From: Ulvibacterium sp.
GTDB taxonomy: Bacteria; Bacteroidota; Bacteroidia; Flavobacteriales; Flavobacteriaceae
Length of the DNA stretch: 64,000 bases
Assembly: GCF_028285715.1 (NCBI RefSeq)
Contig: NZ_JANQOO010000020.1
Location: 310,001 to 374,000 of the forward strand
Direction of reading: 5' to 3'
Shown here: positions 19,321 to 28,350 of the stretch, piece by piece
Numbering within the stretch: the first letter of the stretch is position 1
Layout of the letters: each line of letters starts with the position of its first letter
Notes under the pieces: model-generated
The model's input: only the letters and a program-made list of their open reading frames with translations
The model's database searches: none
What the model was told of the DNA's origin: nothing
Translations under genes and position numbers: made by a program

Positions 19321-21171
19321 TTAAAGGTCGTTGGATGTTATAATACCGATTAATTTTTTGCCTTTTACCACAGGCAGGCAGTTAATCTGGTTGGATTCGA
19401 TAATGTTTTTTGCCTCCTTTAAGGGGGTGTCCGCTGTGGTGGTGATCAAATCACGCTCCATAATACTTTCAATACGTTCTTCCAGTTTATCCGGCTCATC
19501 GAGAAAATGCCCCACATCTGTCCAGGTCAACAAACCACTCAAATCCATGTTCGAATTTAAAATAGGGACATGGTGAATATTCTTCCATTCCATCATGCGG
19601 AGCACCAGTTCGGCACTATCGCTTTGTTGGGCCGTAATAATCTTGGCGCTCATGATATCTCCAACCGTTCTGTGTTTCTTTCGGGTTCTATACTCGTCTC
19701 CCCGTGGAAGCTGCCAGGCATCAATATCGTACCCTTTTTCCTGTCGTTCGTACATAGTCGCCGTCAAAATCCTAAGGGCATCGGGTGTTTTATGGTCCTT
19801 CTTCAATTTTCGAAAACCTTCCACCATCCAACGGGATCCATTTTTGGAGCGTATTCTTCTTTCGATTACGGAAAGGTAGCGCTCGGCGTCCGCAGGTTCA
19901 ACTTTCATGCTGTAAAGCCCCCTAAATGCCATAGGCAACAAGTGGTCCAGCAATAGGTCATGGCTAGATATCCGTTCCCCGTTCCAATAGAACTGTGCGG
20001 CCATTCCATATCGGGCCGCATTGAAAAAATTGCCCTTAACATCTTTAAAATCCATTTTAGTGTGGATGTTATCGAATGTTTTGGGTCTCCCCATCATAAG
20101 TCCAACCCATAACATCATATTGGCAATCTCGTCCTCGGTAGTGGGCCCTGACGGTAAATATCTATTTTCTATACGAATGTGAGGTAGGCCATCATTGGTT
20201 CCATAACACAGTCTGTTCCATTTATAGACGGTACCATTATGTAACTTCAAAGCCTTAAGCCTAGGAACTTTTCCGGCCTCTATTTCAGCCAGACTATCCG
20301 ATTCGAACGAAGTCGTCAAAAGACTTCTAAATCGGATAACGGAATCCTTAAAAAAGTCGGCAACGGAGCCCCTGGCCCAGTCGTTCCCAAAGCCAACCCG
20401 GGCTTCCTTCTCATTTAATATGAATGTACTGGCCCTGGTATCCACGCTCTGGGCAAAAAGTGCTATTCGCGTCTCCTCCCAAAGTTCCCGGCCCATGAGC
20501 AATGGAGAATTCGTGCAAATGGACAATACGGGACCCGCAATGGCCTGCGCCCAATTATAGGTGTTCGCAAAGTCGTCCGGGTCAATTTGCAAATGAGCTT
20601 GAAAACTCGTGTTGCAACCCTCATAAAGTATGGAGTCGTGCCGAAGGTTCAGTTCATCCACGCCTTTGATATGAAGTTCTATATCGTCCTTGCGAATATC
20701 CTTTATGGCCTCGTTAAGCACCTTATATCTTTTAAGGGGAGTCATATACTCCAATTTTAGATGTCGAGTTCCAATTGTAGGCAAAATGCCCGTAAGCATT
20801 ACTTTGTTCTTATATTTCTCTGCAACCTTTTTTACTTTTTCCAAATGTGCTTCCAGATCTTGGTGCAATTCGGAAAAGCAAGTGTTCCTCAATTCCAGGG
20901 GGTCCAAGTTGATTTCCAGATTATACAGTGCTAGCTCGGAAGTAAAATAGTTGTTGTCCAACTCCTTTAGTATCTCCAAGGCTTTATCGGAAGGCCCCCA
21001 ATGTTTGTTCACCAAACAAAACTCCTGCTCCACCCCTATTCGTGTAACTTTCTTTTCGAAAGCGTCATTTTCCAGAAGCTTCTCCAGAGCATGGATGTCC
21101 TTGATCAGTTGATTTATATATTGGATTTTATCGGGGTTTCCCGACAATTTTTCTACCTGTAATTCTCCCAT
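19321..21171 (-). CDS. GCS2-type glutamate-cysteine ligase-like enzyme fused to two CBS domains
   Basis: A 616-residue cytoplasmic protein. Residues about 35-400 form a carboxylate-amine ligase of the glutamate-cysteine ligase type 2 family (TRIGVEQEF near the start, then HIRIENRYLPSGPT). Two CBS domains follow (about 505-560, GDIMSAKIITAQQSDSAE; about 565-616, IMERDLITTTADTPL). CBS pairs bind adenosine nucleotides and commonly regulate the attached enzyme. The family makes gamma-glutamyl or other amide bonds with ATP. No glutathione synthetase is nearby, so true glutathione synthesis is doubtful. It is followed after three bases by the aspartoacylase-like gene. A 16-base inverted repeat (21251-21266) lies 80 bases upstream. 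Confidence 0.85.
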   Translation of the reverse strand: MGELQVEKLSGNPDKIQYINQLIKDIHALEKLLENDAFEKKVTRIGVEQEFCLVNKHWGPSDKALEILKELDNNYFTSELALYNLEINLDPLELRNTCFSELHQDLEAHLEKVKKVAEKYKNKVMLTGILPTIGTRHLKLEYMTPLKRYKVLNEAIKDIRKDDIELHIKGVDELNLRHDSILYEGCNTSFQAHLQIDPDDFANTYNWAQAIAGPVLSICTNSPLLMGRELWEETRIALFAQSVDTRASTFILNEKEARVGFGNDWARGSVADFFKDSVIRFRSLLTTSFESDSLAEIEAGKVPRLKALKLHNGTVYKWNRLCYGTNDGLPHIRIENRYLPSGPTTEDEIANMMLWVGLMMGRPKTFDNIHTKMDFKDVKGNFFNAARYGMAAQFYWNGERISSHDLLLDHLLPMAFRGLYSMKVEPADAERYLSVIERRIRSKNGSRWMVEGFRKLKKDHKTPDALRILTATMYERQEKGYDIDAWQLPRGDEYRTRKKHRTVGDIMSAKIITAQQSDSAELVLRMMEWKNIHHVPILNSNMDLSGLLTWTDVGHFLDEPDKLEERIESIMERDLITTTADTPLKEAKNIIESNQINCLPVVKGKKLIGIITSNDL

Positions 21172-21250
21172 TAGTATTTGTTTTGGTGTGCAATATGGCT
21201 ACGCATACGAGTAAAAGTAGCACAATATAAGACCCTTTCCTACCCCTGGG

Positions 21251-21266
21251 TATGACAAATGTCATA
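21251..21266. promoter_or_regulatory. Operator-like inverted repeat TATGACA-AA-TGTCATA
   Basis: Seven-base arms separated by two bases, in the 135-base space between the divergent GCS2-CBS gene and rnpA. The symmetry and length suit a dimeric regulator of the CRP/FNR or LuxR-type size class, but the protein is unknown. It is closer to rnpA (40 bases before its ATG) than to the other gene. Confidence 0.4.
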
Positions 21267-21306
21267 AAATTTAGGCTGTAGATTTTCTTTTTACATTTAC
21301 AGGATC

Positions 21307-21684
21307 ATGTCCTTCACATTCCCAAAAGAAGAAAAGCTAAAAAGCAGGAAATTGTTCAATACCTTGTTTACGCAAGGCAAGAGCATTACCAAATATCCTG
21401 TAAAACTGATATATCTTAAAACAGAATTGCCCAAAGATGTTAAAATACAGATGGGGGTCGCGGTACCCAAAAAAAGTTTCAAAAGTGCCGTTAAACGCAA
21501 TCGCATAAAACGACTACTCCGTGAAGCCTACCGGTTGAACAAACCCATGGTTTTTAACAATAGTGAGGGAAACTTTGCGTTTCTATTTTTATATCTTGGG
21601 AAGGAAATGCCGAATTACGATCTGGTGGAAAACAGTATCCGGACAATACTTCAAAAATTTAACAACACAACAATCAATGAATAA
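21307..21684 (+). CDS. rnpA: Ribonuclease P protein component
   Basis: A 125-residue basic protein with the RNR signature (AVKRNRIKRLLREAYR, residues 61-76). It is the protein subunit that helps RNase P RNA bind pre-tRNA and cut its 5' leader. Length fits the family. A 7/8 match to TAnnTTTG (TACATTTA) lies just before the ATG. Here rnpA is not next to rpmH; it precedes an S41 peptidase gene, with which it overlaps or nearly overlaps, an arrangement I regard as usual in flavobacteria. The RNA subunit is not in the window. Confidence 0.93.
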   Translation: MSFTFPKEEKLKSRKLFNTLFTQGKSITKYPVKLIYLKTELPKDVKIQMGVAVPKKSFKSAVKRNRIKRLLREAYRLNKPMVFNNSEGNFAFLFLYLGKEMPNYDLVENSIRTILQKFNNTTINE

Positions 21685-21688
21685 TTTG

Positions 21689-23305
21689 ATGAAAAGGAAA
21701 ATTCTAATACCGGTATTGGCCCTGGTCATTTTGTTTGTAGGGAGCAGCTTTAAAAGTGACTTTTTCGAAATTGCGAAACAAATCGAAATCTTTACCACCT
21801 TGTTCAAGGAGCTAAACATGAACTATGTGGATGAAACCAATCCGGCAGAGTTAATGGACACCGCCATCAAAAATATGTTGGACGAACTGGACCCCTACAC
21901 CAAATTCCTGAACGAGCAGGATGTAGAGGCCTTTAGAATCAACAATGCCGGGGAATATTCCGGGATTGGGGCCTTGGTGCGTTCCTATAAGGACAAGTTA
22001 CTCGTTGTTGAACCCTACAAGGGTTATCCTGCGGACAAGGCAGGTCTAAAAGCTGGGGACGAAATCATAAAAATTGGCGACATAACTGTTGCAGATTTTG
22101 ACGACAATGCCAGTGAGCTTCTCAAAGGAGCGAACAATACCTCCGTTAAAGTAACCTATAAGAGACAAGGGGAAACCATGTCGGCCACCATAGAAAGGGG
22201 AGCGGTGGAAGTGGATGCCGTACCCTTTTACAAAATGGTGGATGATAAAATCGGGTATATTGTGTTAGCCAAGTTCAATGCCAAGGCATCCGGTCAAACC
22301 AAGGAAGCCTTGATTGAATTAAAGGACAAGGGAGCAGAAAAGATTATTTTGGATCTCCGAGGTAATCCCGGCGGATTGCTTTCGGAAGCCATTAACGTAA
22401 CCAACCTTTTTGTGGATAAGGGTGAGCTTATCGTGACCACAAAAAGTAAAGTGAAAAAATTCAATAGGGAATATAAGACCAAGAATAATCCGGTGGACAC
22501 CGAAATTCCCTTAGTGGTATTGGTCGATGGAGGTAGTGCCTCTGCCAGCGAAATTGTTTCCGGTGGATTACAGGATTTGGACCGGGCCGTAATCATGGGC
22601 GCACGAAGTTTTGGCAAAGGTTTGGTGCAGCGGCCGTTGAAATTGACTTATGGCACCCAACTAAAAGTAACCATTAGCCGGTATTATACCCCTTCCGGAA
22701 GGTGTATCCAATCCTTGGATTATTGGAATCGGGACGAGGCCGGTAATGCCGTGCGAAATACTACGTTCAATGAATTTACCACGCGAAACGGGCGTAAGGT
22801 GAAGGATGGCGGCGGTGTTATGCCCGATGTTGAAATAGCGGCCACCAAGGCCAATGAACTTACTTCCGCCCTATTGGGAGACCATGTTATCTTCGACTTT
22901 GCCACGGACTATTATTACAAGAACAAAGTGGATAATGTGGATGCCTTTACATTTTCCGGCACTGATTATCGGAATTTTATGGAATACGTACAACAAAGTA
23001 ACTTCACTTTTGAGACCAAAACGGAAAAAGTATTGAAGGAGGCGATGACCGACCGAGAGGAGACGGTTTACAATACTACCATCGAAAATGATTTCAAGAC
23101 ACTTTTACTGGATATTGAAAAGAGTAAAATCGCGGCCTTGGAGACCTTTCAAAATGAAATCCAGAAAAAATTGGAGGACGAAATCATAAAACGCTATTTC
23201 TATCGCGAAGGGTTGTACGATTATTACCTACATCATGACGAGGCCATTCTAACGGCTACGGAATTGTTGGGGAACGTCAGCAAATACCAGGGTGTTTTGG
23301 AATAG
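21689..23305 (+). CDS. S41-family C-terminal processing peptidase
   Basis: A 538-residue protease with an N-terminal signal or anchor (MKRKILIPVLALVILFVGSSF). A PDZ domain (about 85-165, GAGL-type segment IGALVRSYKDK... KAGLKAGDEI) precedes the S41 catalytic domain. The Ser-Lys dyad is Ser285 (SASASE) and Lys310 (SFGKGLVQ), spaced by 25 residues as in Tsp. It cuts proteins near their C-terminus in the periplasm. I chose ATG 21689, five bases after the rnpA stop; ATG 21677 would add four residues and overlap rnpA. A frame running back to 21563 is inside rnpA and is not real. It is likely co-transcribed with rnpA. Confidence 0.93.
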   Translation: MKRKILIPVLALVILFVGSSFKSDFFEIAKQIEIFTTLFKELNMNYVDETNPAELMDTAIKNMLDELDPYTKFLNEQDVEAFRINNAGEYSGIGALVRSYKDKLLVVEPYKGYPADKAGLKAGDEIIKIGDITVADFDDNASELLKGANNTSVKVTYKRQGETMSATIERGAVEVDAVPFYKMVDDKIGYIVLAKFNAKASGQTKEALIELKDKGAEKIILDLRGNPGGLLSEAINVTNLFVDKGELIVTTKSKVKKFNREYKTKNNPVDTEIPLVVLVDGGSASASEIVSGGLQDLDRAVIMGARSFGKGLVQRPLKLTYGTQLKVTISRYYTPSGRCIQSLDYWNRDEAGNAVRNTTFNEFTTRNGRKVKDGGGVMPDVEIAATKANELTSALLGDHVIFDFATDYYYKNKVDNVDAFTFSGTDYRNFMEYVQQSNFTFETKTEKVLKEAMTDREETVYNTTIENDFKTLLLDIEKSKIAALETFQNEIQKKLEDEIIKRYFYREGLYDYYLHHDEAILTATELLGNVSKYQGVLE

Positions 23306-23437
23306 AAGGTGCACACGTTTCCCTATAAGGGTCTATACCCGATAAACCAAAGCCGGTATTTAGTGAGATGTACCCCTCCGATATTTTGAGGAAAGCGTTT
23401 TTAGAGAAGCCTACATCAATGAAAAACTACACATGAA

Positions 23438-24151
23438 ATGAAAAAAACGATTTGTTTTGCCTTAGTAGTACTGGTATTGGCTTCTTGTAACAATTCTAAA
23501 AAATCGAATAGCATGACCGAGCCTAAAAAAGATTGGGTCATACTTTTCGATGGCTCCTCAACCGATGCATTTCGGGGCTATGGGATAAAAGAATTCCCCA
23601 GAGGTGTATGGAATGTGGAAAATGGCATATTGATTGCCAATCCGGATACGGCCAACCGGGATTTAATTACCAAGAAAAGATACAGGGATTTTGAATTGGA
23701 GTATGAATGGGCTGTGGATACAGCGGCCAACTCCGGTGTTTTCTTTCATATGCAGGAAAATTTATCGATGGAATCGAATAACGGTAACAGCCCCAATTGG
23801 TTGGATAATTTTGAACTACAAGTCCTGGATGACCAACATTTTTACGATACATTGGCAGTCCGCTCGGCAGGGGCGGTCTATGATCTGATAGCGCCAAAAA
23901 ACAAGAAGTTGAAGCCCATTGGACAGTTCAATGAGGCCAAACTATGGCATAAGAACGGCCATGTGGTGCATTGGCTCAATGGAAATAAAGTAATTGACTT
24001 CGAAATGAACAGTCTGGAAGTAAAAGCATTGCTTTCAGAAAGTAAGTTTAAGGAAAACCCGGACTTTCACTCGGATGAAGAAGGTCACATCATGTTTCAA
24101 CACCATGGGCAAAGGGTCTATTATCGCAACATCCGTATAAAAGAACTTTAA
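23438..24151 (+). CDS. DUF1080 (3-keto-disaccharide hydrolase) domain lipoprotein
   Basis: A 237-residue lipoprotein (Cys17 in VLASCNNS) made of one DUF1080 jelly-roll domain (WVILFDGSSTDAFRGYG, then GVFFHMQEN and the C-terminal HGQRVYYRNIRIKEL). Some family members cleave or dehydrate 3-keto-glycosides made by FAD- or NAD-dependent sugar oxidases; others are uncharacterised. Anchored in the outer membrane or periplasm. It heads the sugar region: the isomerase/epimerase and Gfo/Idh/MocA genes that would supply or use keto-sugars follow after 182 bases. A second DUF1080 protein closes the operon at 31 kb. Confidence 0.88.
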   Translation: MKKTICFALVVLVLASCNNSKKSNSMTEPKKDWVILFDGSSTDAFRGYGIKEFPRGVWNVENGILIANPDTANRDLITKKRYRDFELEYEWAVDTAANSGVFFHMQENLSMESNNGNSPNWLDNFELQVLDDQHFYDTLAVRSAGAVYDLIAPKNKKLKPIGQFNEAKLWHKNGHVVHWLNGNKVIDFEMNSLEVKALLSESKFKENPDFHSDEEGHIMFQHHGQRVYYRNIRIKEL

Positions 24152-24333
24152 AACATTTTTTATTCTGTTGGCATAAAGAAATTTCAGGATTTCTTCCGCT
24201 ATAAAAGGCTTAAAGGTGATTTCCCATGGTCGCAAGATTCAATTCCGCGGCATCCATCCCGTCCATCATAATCCGATATATTTCAGACAAAATCGTATTT
24301 CCAAATTCCGTAACTTCTCGGTAAATTGCCTAT

Positions 24334-25371
24334 ATGCAAGGACCCGGAATTTTTTTGGCCCAGTTCGCGGATGAAACCCCTCCATTTAACACAATTGAAG
24401 GCCTGGCGACATGGGCTTCCGACTTAGGGTATACGGGTATTCAAATCCCAACATGGGACCGCCGTCTGTTCAATTTGGATAAAGCCGCCTCTTCCAAAAC
24501 CTATGCTGATGAATACCTTGGCAAATTAAAGGAACAGGGGTTAGCGGTCTGTGAACTTGCTTCCTATCTCCAAGGGCAGGTACTGGCTATGCATCCCGCT
24601 TACCAAAAGTTATTTCAGGGCTTTTATCCAAAAGGATTGAACGCCCAAGAATGTGTGGTCTGGGCGACGGAGCAATTGAAAAAAACCGTCAAGGCTTCCC
24701 TGAATTTTGGCACGACCAATATTTCCGTAATGTCGGGTGGCCTAGCTTGGCCTTACATCTATCCATGGCCCCAACGTTCGGCGGGCCTTATTGATGATGC
24801 TTTTGGGGAATTGACGAAAAGATGGTTACCCATCCTGGATTTTGCCCACGAAAATGGCGTTACTTTTGGCTATGAGCTACATCCCGGTTCCGATCTCTAT
24901 GATGGTGCTACCTACCAACGTTTTCTAGAAGAGACCAAAGGACATCCTTCCGCTTGCCTTACCTACGACGCTAGCCATTTTTTGCTACAGCAACTGGATT
25001 ATATAGATTTCATCAAAATCTTTAAAGATCGCATCAAGGCATTTCATGTTAAGGATGCCGAATTTTTACCGGATGGCATGACGGGTGTCTATGGGGGTTA
25101 TATGGACTGGAAACAGCGTGCCGGCCGGTTTCGTTCGCTTGGGGACGGCCAGGTAGATTTTAAACGCATCTTCACTTTGTTGACCCTCAATGGGTTTGAG
25201 GGTTGGGCCATTATGGAATGGGAGTGCTGTGTTAAAAGTTCGGAGCAAGGTGCCAAGGAAGGAGTGCCCTTTATCAAAGAACATCTCATTAAGGCCTCGG
25301 AACGTTCCTTTGACGATTTTGCCAAAAGTGAAACAGATAAAGACCTCAACAAAACAATTTTAGGTATTTAA
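24334..25371 (+). CDS. Sugar phosphate isomerase/epimerase (AP-endonuclease-2 / xylose-isomerase-like TIM barrel)
   Basis: A 345-residue soluble TIM barrel. Candidate metal ligands are the Glu in FGYELHPGSD, Asp and His in YDASHFLL, His in AFHVKDAEF and the Glu near the C-terminus in IMEWEC. Members isomerise or epimerise sugars or cyclitols, and some are lyases or hydratases for 3-keto-sugars. No signal peptide, so it is cytoplasmic. The stop overlaps the next gene's ATG by one base (TAATG), so it is the first gene of a seven-gene co-directional operon. Confidence 0.88.
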   Translation: MQGPGIFLAQFADETPPFNTIEGLATWASDLGYTGIQIPTWDRRLFNLDKAASSKTYADEYLGKLKEQGLAVCELASYLQGQVLAMHPAYQKLFQGFYPKGLNAQECVVWATEQLKKTVKASLNFGTTNISVMSGGLAWPYIYPWPQRSAGLIDDAFGELTKRWLPILDFAHENGVTFGYELHPGSDLYDGATYQRFLEETKGHPSACLTYDASHFLLQQLDYIDFIKIFKDRIKAFHVKDAEFLPDGMTGVYGGYMDWKQRAGRFRSLGDGQVDFKRIFTLLTLNGFEGWAIMEWECCVKSSEQGAKEGVPFIKEHLIKASERSFDDFAKSETDKDLNKTILGI

Positions 25372-26492
25372 TGGTAAAGGAAATCAACATTGGTATCGTG
25401 GGAACCCAGTTTATGGGCAAGGCCCATTCAAATGGATATTTACGACTACCCCATTTTTTTGATTTACAGGCCACTCCCATTTTACATACCGCTTCTAGCA
25501 TCAATGAAAAGCAACTTGCCGAATTTTCCTTAAAATACGGATGGAAAAACCGGGAATCTGATTGGAAGCGACTGGTACGGAATGAAGCGTTGGATTTAGT
25601 GGACATCTGTGCCCCCAATAATCTGCACGCTCCTGTTGCCTTGGAGGCCATAAGGGCAGGAAAGCATGTGTTGTGCGAAAAGCCCATGGCCATGAACGTG
25701 GTGGAGGCCAAGAGGATGTACGAGGAAGCAGAAATGGCGGGAATCGTACACATGATGATTTTTAATTACCGTTTTTTGCCCGCTTTGTCCTTGGCAAAAG
25801 AGTTGATCAGCAATGGAAAATTGGGGAAGATATACCATTTCAATGCGGTTTACCTCCAAGACTGGTTGGTTGACCCAAAGTTCCCCATGGTCTGGCGACA
25901 CGATGTGAAAACTACAGGCTCTGGCGCCCATGGCGATATGAATGCCCATATTGTTGATTTGGCCAGATACCTATTGGGCGAATTTGAGGCCGTAACAGGC
26001 CTACAAAAAGTCTTCATCAAGGAACGACCCTTTGCCCATGGTAAGGGTACGGGAACAGTAACAGCGGACGACGCCACCTTGTTTATGGCTCGATTTCAAA
26101 ATGGAGCGGTAGGCTCCTTCAATGCAACACGTTTTGCCAATGGACGAAAGAACTATATGGGTCTTGAAATTTTCGGGAGCGAGGGTAGCCTTGTTTTCAA
26201 TCTAGAGCGATTGAACGAGCTTCAGTATTTTTCCCTGAACGCTCCCAAGGAAGAACAGGGCTTTAAAAACATCCTGGTCACCGAAAATAGTCATCCCTAT
26301 ATTGATGCTTGGTGGCCCCCCGGACATATCATTGGGTGGGAACATACCTTTGTACACCAATTTTCCACGTTGATAAATGGCATTGCCCTAAATACTCCCG
26401 TGACGCCCAATTTTTATGACGGACTAAAATGCCAGGAAGTATTGGATGCCGCAGTAAAATCGGCAAAAGAAGAAAAGTGGATAACCCTTTAA
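25371..26492 (+). CDS. Gfo/Idh/MocA-family oxidoreductase
   Basis: A 373-residue NAD(P)-dependent sugar dehydrogenase. The N-terminal Rossmann fold starts INIGIVGTQFMGKAH, and the conserved EKPMAMN lysine-proline motif follows at about residue 104. The C-terminal alpha/beta domain carries the HGDMNAHIVDLARYL segment that supplies the catalytic His/Asp. The family includes glucose-3-dehydrogenases, inositol dehydrogenases and apiose dehydrogenase. It overlaps the isomerase/epimerase gene by one base, and the pair is the core of 3-keto-sugar chemistry in other Bacteroidota. Exact substrate unknown. Confidence 0.92.
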   Translation: MVKEINIGIVGTQFMGKAHSNGYLRLPHFFDLQATPILHTASSINEKQLAEFSLKYGWKNRESDWKRLVRNEALDLVDICAPNNLHAPVALEAIRAGKHVLCEKPMAMNVVEAKRMYEEAEMAGIVHMMIFNYRFLPALSLAKELISNGKLGKIYHFNAVYLQDWLVDPKFPMVWRHDVKTTGSGAHGDMNAHIVDLARYLLGEFEAVTGLQKVFIKERPFAHGKGTGTVTADDATLFMARFQNGAVGSFNATRFANGRKNYMGLEIFGSEGSLVFNLERLNELQYFSLNAPKEEQGFKNILVTENSHPYIDAWWPPGHIIGWEHTFVHQFSTLINGIALNTPVTPNFYDGLKCQEVLDAAVKSAKEEKWITL

Positions 26493-26517
26493 CTTTCCGG
26501 AGGCGATAAAACAAGAA

Positions 26518-27345
26518 ATGATACCCATGCTAAATCAAGAAAAACATGAATTCCTAAAGAACAAGGCCCGTGAAATCCGCATGGAAATTGTATCCATGGT
26601 CCATCGGGCCAACAGCGGACATGTAGGCGGTAGCCTCGGCGCGGCGGACATCTTAACCGCCCTGTATTACCATGTTATGAAACACAATCCAAAAAATCCC
26701 GAGTGGGAGGAGCGCGATCGTTTTATACTTTCTAAAGGGCACTGTACTCCGGTTATTTATGCCGTGTTAGCGGATTGTGGTTATTTCCCCAAGGAAGATT
26801 TGTTGGAATTCCGCCGTCCCGGGAGCCACCTTCAGGGTCATCCTTACCAGCCCAAAACGCCTGGAATCGATGCTTGTACAGGTACTCTGGGCATTGGTAT
26901 TTCTACAGGAGTGGGCATGGCTTTGGGAGCTAAGCTTAAAAAGCAAGACCACTATTACTATATCCTTTGTGGAGATGGTGAAATCCAAGAAGGACAGGTG
27001 TGGGAGGCGGCTATGTTCGCCAACAAATATAAGTTGGACAATGTTATCGGGTTCGTGGATCGAAATTACTTACAAACAGATGGGTATTCCGAAAAAGTGA
27101 TGCCCCTGGATCCCTTGATTCCCAAATGGGAAAGTTTCGGATGGAAAGTCTTCGAAATCGATGGACACGATTTTGAGACCATCATCACTACTATTGAAGA
27201 AGCTAAAAAGGAGGATAGACCTGTAATGATAATTGCAAACACCATTAAGGGCAAAGGGGTGCCTTTTATGGAAGGTAAGGCCGAGTGGCACGGCAAACCT
27301 CCGGGTAAAGAGGATTTTGAAAAGGCCATACTGGAGTTGGAATAG
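26518..27345 (+). CDS. Transketolase, N-terminal subunit (split transketolase)
   Basis: A 275-residue thiamine-diphosphate-binding subunit with the motif GDGEIQEGQVWEAAMFANKYKLDN and the N-terminal histidine segment RANSGHVGGSLG. Bacterial split transketolases use one polypeptide for the pyrophosphate domain and another for the pyrimidine domain; the partner is 75 bases downstream. Start ATG 26518 is preceded by GGAGG at 26499-26503, an unusual Shine-Dalgarno-like motif here, although spacing (14 bases) is long; ATG 26527 is an alternative. Split pairs are often pathway-specific (for example apulose-4-phosphate or sulfo-sugar transketolases). Confidence 0.93.
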   Translation: MIPMLNQEKHEFLKNKAREIRMEIVSMVHRANSGHVGGSLGAADILTALYYHVMKHNPKNPEWEERDRFILSKGHCTPVIYAVLADCGYFPKEDLLEFRRPGSHLQGHPYQPKTPGIDACTGTLGIGISTGVGMALGAKLKKQDHYYYILCGDGEIQEGQVWEAAMFANKYKLDNVIGFVDRNYLQTDGYSEKVMPLDPLIPKWESFGWKVFEIDGHDFETIITTIEEAKKEDRPVMIIANTIKGKGVPFMEGKAEWHGKPPGKEDFEKAILELE

Positions 27346-27352
27346 GTTGAAG

Positions 27353-27380
27353 AAATTCCAAATTCCAAATTCCAAATCTC
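27353..27380. repeat. Short tandem repeat (AAATTCC)3 plus one variant unit
   Basis: Three exact AAATTCC units are followed by AAATCTC, in the 75-base gap between the two transketolase subunit genes. Similar AAATTCC runs occur scattered through many environmental bacterial genomes in intergenic DNA; origin and function are unclear. Confidence 0.75.
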
Positions 27381-27420
27381 AAAAAAGACAAAATAACAGG
27401 ATTGCTGAGTAACTTAAAAC

Positions 27421-28350
27421 ATGGAATACAAACAAACAAGACAAGGTTATGCCGATGCGCTGATAGAACTTGGTAAGAAGAACGAAAAGGTATTGGTCCT
27501 TGATGCGGATGTGGCCAAAGCAACCTTGACCGAACAATTCGAGGCCGTTTTCCCCGACCGTTTTTTTAACTGTGGCGTTCAGGAACAGAATATGCTCTCT
27601 GCGGCCGCGGGTCTGGCATTGGAAGGCTTTATTCCCTTTGCCTCTACCTTTGGGGTATTTGCCACCTGCAGGGCAGGAGATCAAATGCGAAGCAGTATAG
27701 CTTATCCGAAGTTGAATGTCAAAATCGGAGTAACGCATTGCGGAATCACCACGGGGGGGGATGGGGCTTCCCACCAATCCAATGAAGATATCGGAATGGC
27801 TAGAACATTACCCAACATGACCGTAATCGTTCCAGGGGATTATGAGGAATCCCGTTTGGCCACCCATGCCGCAGCAAATATGAACGGTCCGGTATATCTG
27901 CGCTTCGGACGGGATAAATACCCCGTAGTTCCCGAGATTCATAAAGGTTTTGAAATTGGAAAGGCAAAATTATTACGGCAGGGATCCGATGTTACTATAA
28001 TCACTACAGGAATTATGGTCAGTGAAGGACTACAGGCTGCAGATTTGCTCCATAAGAAAGGGTATTCCACAAGGGTGCTGCATATGCATACTATCAAGCC
28101 ATTGGATGAGTCCGCCATCATCCAGGCAGCCAAGCAAACCAAGGGTATTGTAACCGCCGAGGAACATTCCATCCTTGCGGGTCTCGGAGAGGCCGTCGCC
28201 GGTGTTGTTTCAGAAAACCATCCTTGCCCGGTGCACCGCGTAGGAGTAATGGATACCTTTGGGGAATCAGGTCAGAGCCAAGAGTTAATGGACCTCTATG
28301 GCCTCAGGGCAAAGAATATTGTAGAAAAAGCAATTAAAATTCTTACGTGA
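27421..28350 (+). CDS. Transketolase, C-terminal subunit (split transketolase)
   Basis: A 309-residue protein with the pyrimidine-binding domain (EQNMLSAAAGLALEGFIPFAS, containing the Glu that activates thiamine diphosphate) and the C-terminal transketolase domain. Together with the upstream subunit it transfers a two-carbon ketol unit between sugars. It starts 75 bases after its partner, with AAATTCC repeats between. Its stop is tied to the next ATG (TGATG). DXPS-like or pyruvate-dehydrogenase-like roles are less likely because both halves have transketolase lengths and the context is sugar metabolism. Confidence 0.93.
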   Translation: MEYKQTRQGYADALIELGKKNEKVLVLDADVAKATLTEQFEAVFPDRFFNCGVQEQNMLSAAAGLALEGFIPFASTFGVFATCRAGDQMRSSIAYPKLNVKIGVTHCGITTGGDGASHQSNEDIGMARTLPNMTVIVPGDYEESRLATHAAANMNGPVYLRFGRDKYPVVPEIHKGFEIGKAKLLRQGSDVTIITTGIMVSEGLQAADLLHKKGYSTRVLHMHTIKPLDESAIIQAAKQTKGIVTAEEHSILAGLGEAVAGVVSENHPCPVHRVGVMDTFGESGQSQELMDLYGLRAKNIVEKAIKILT

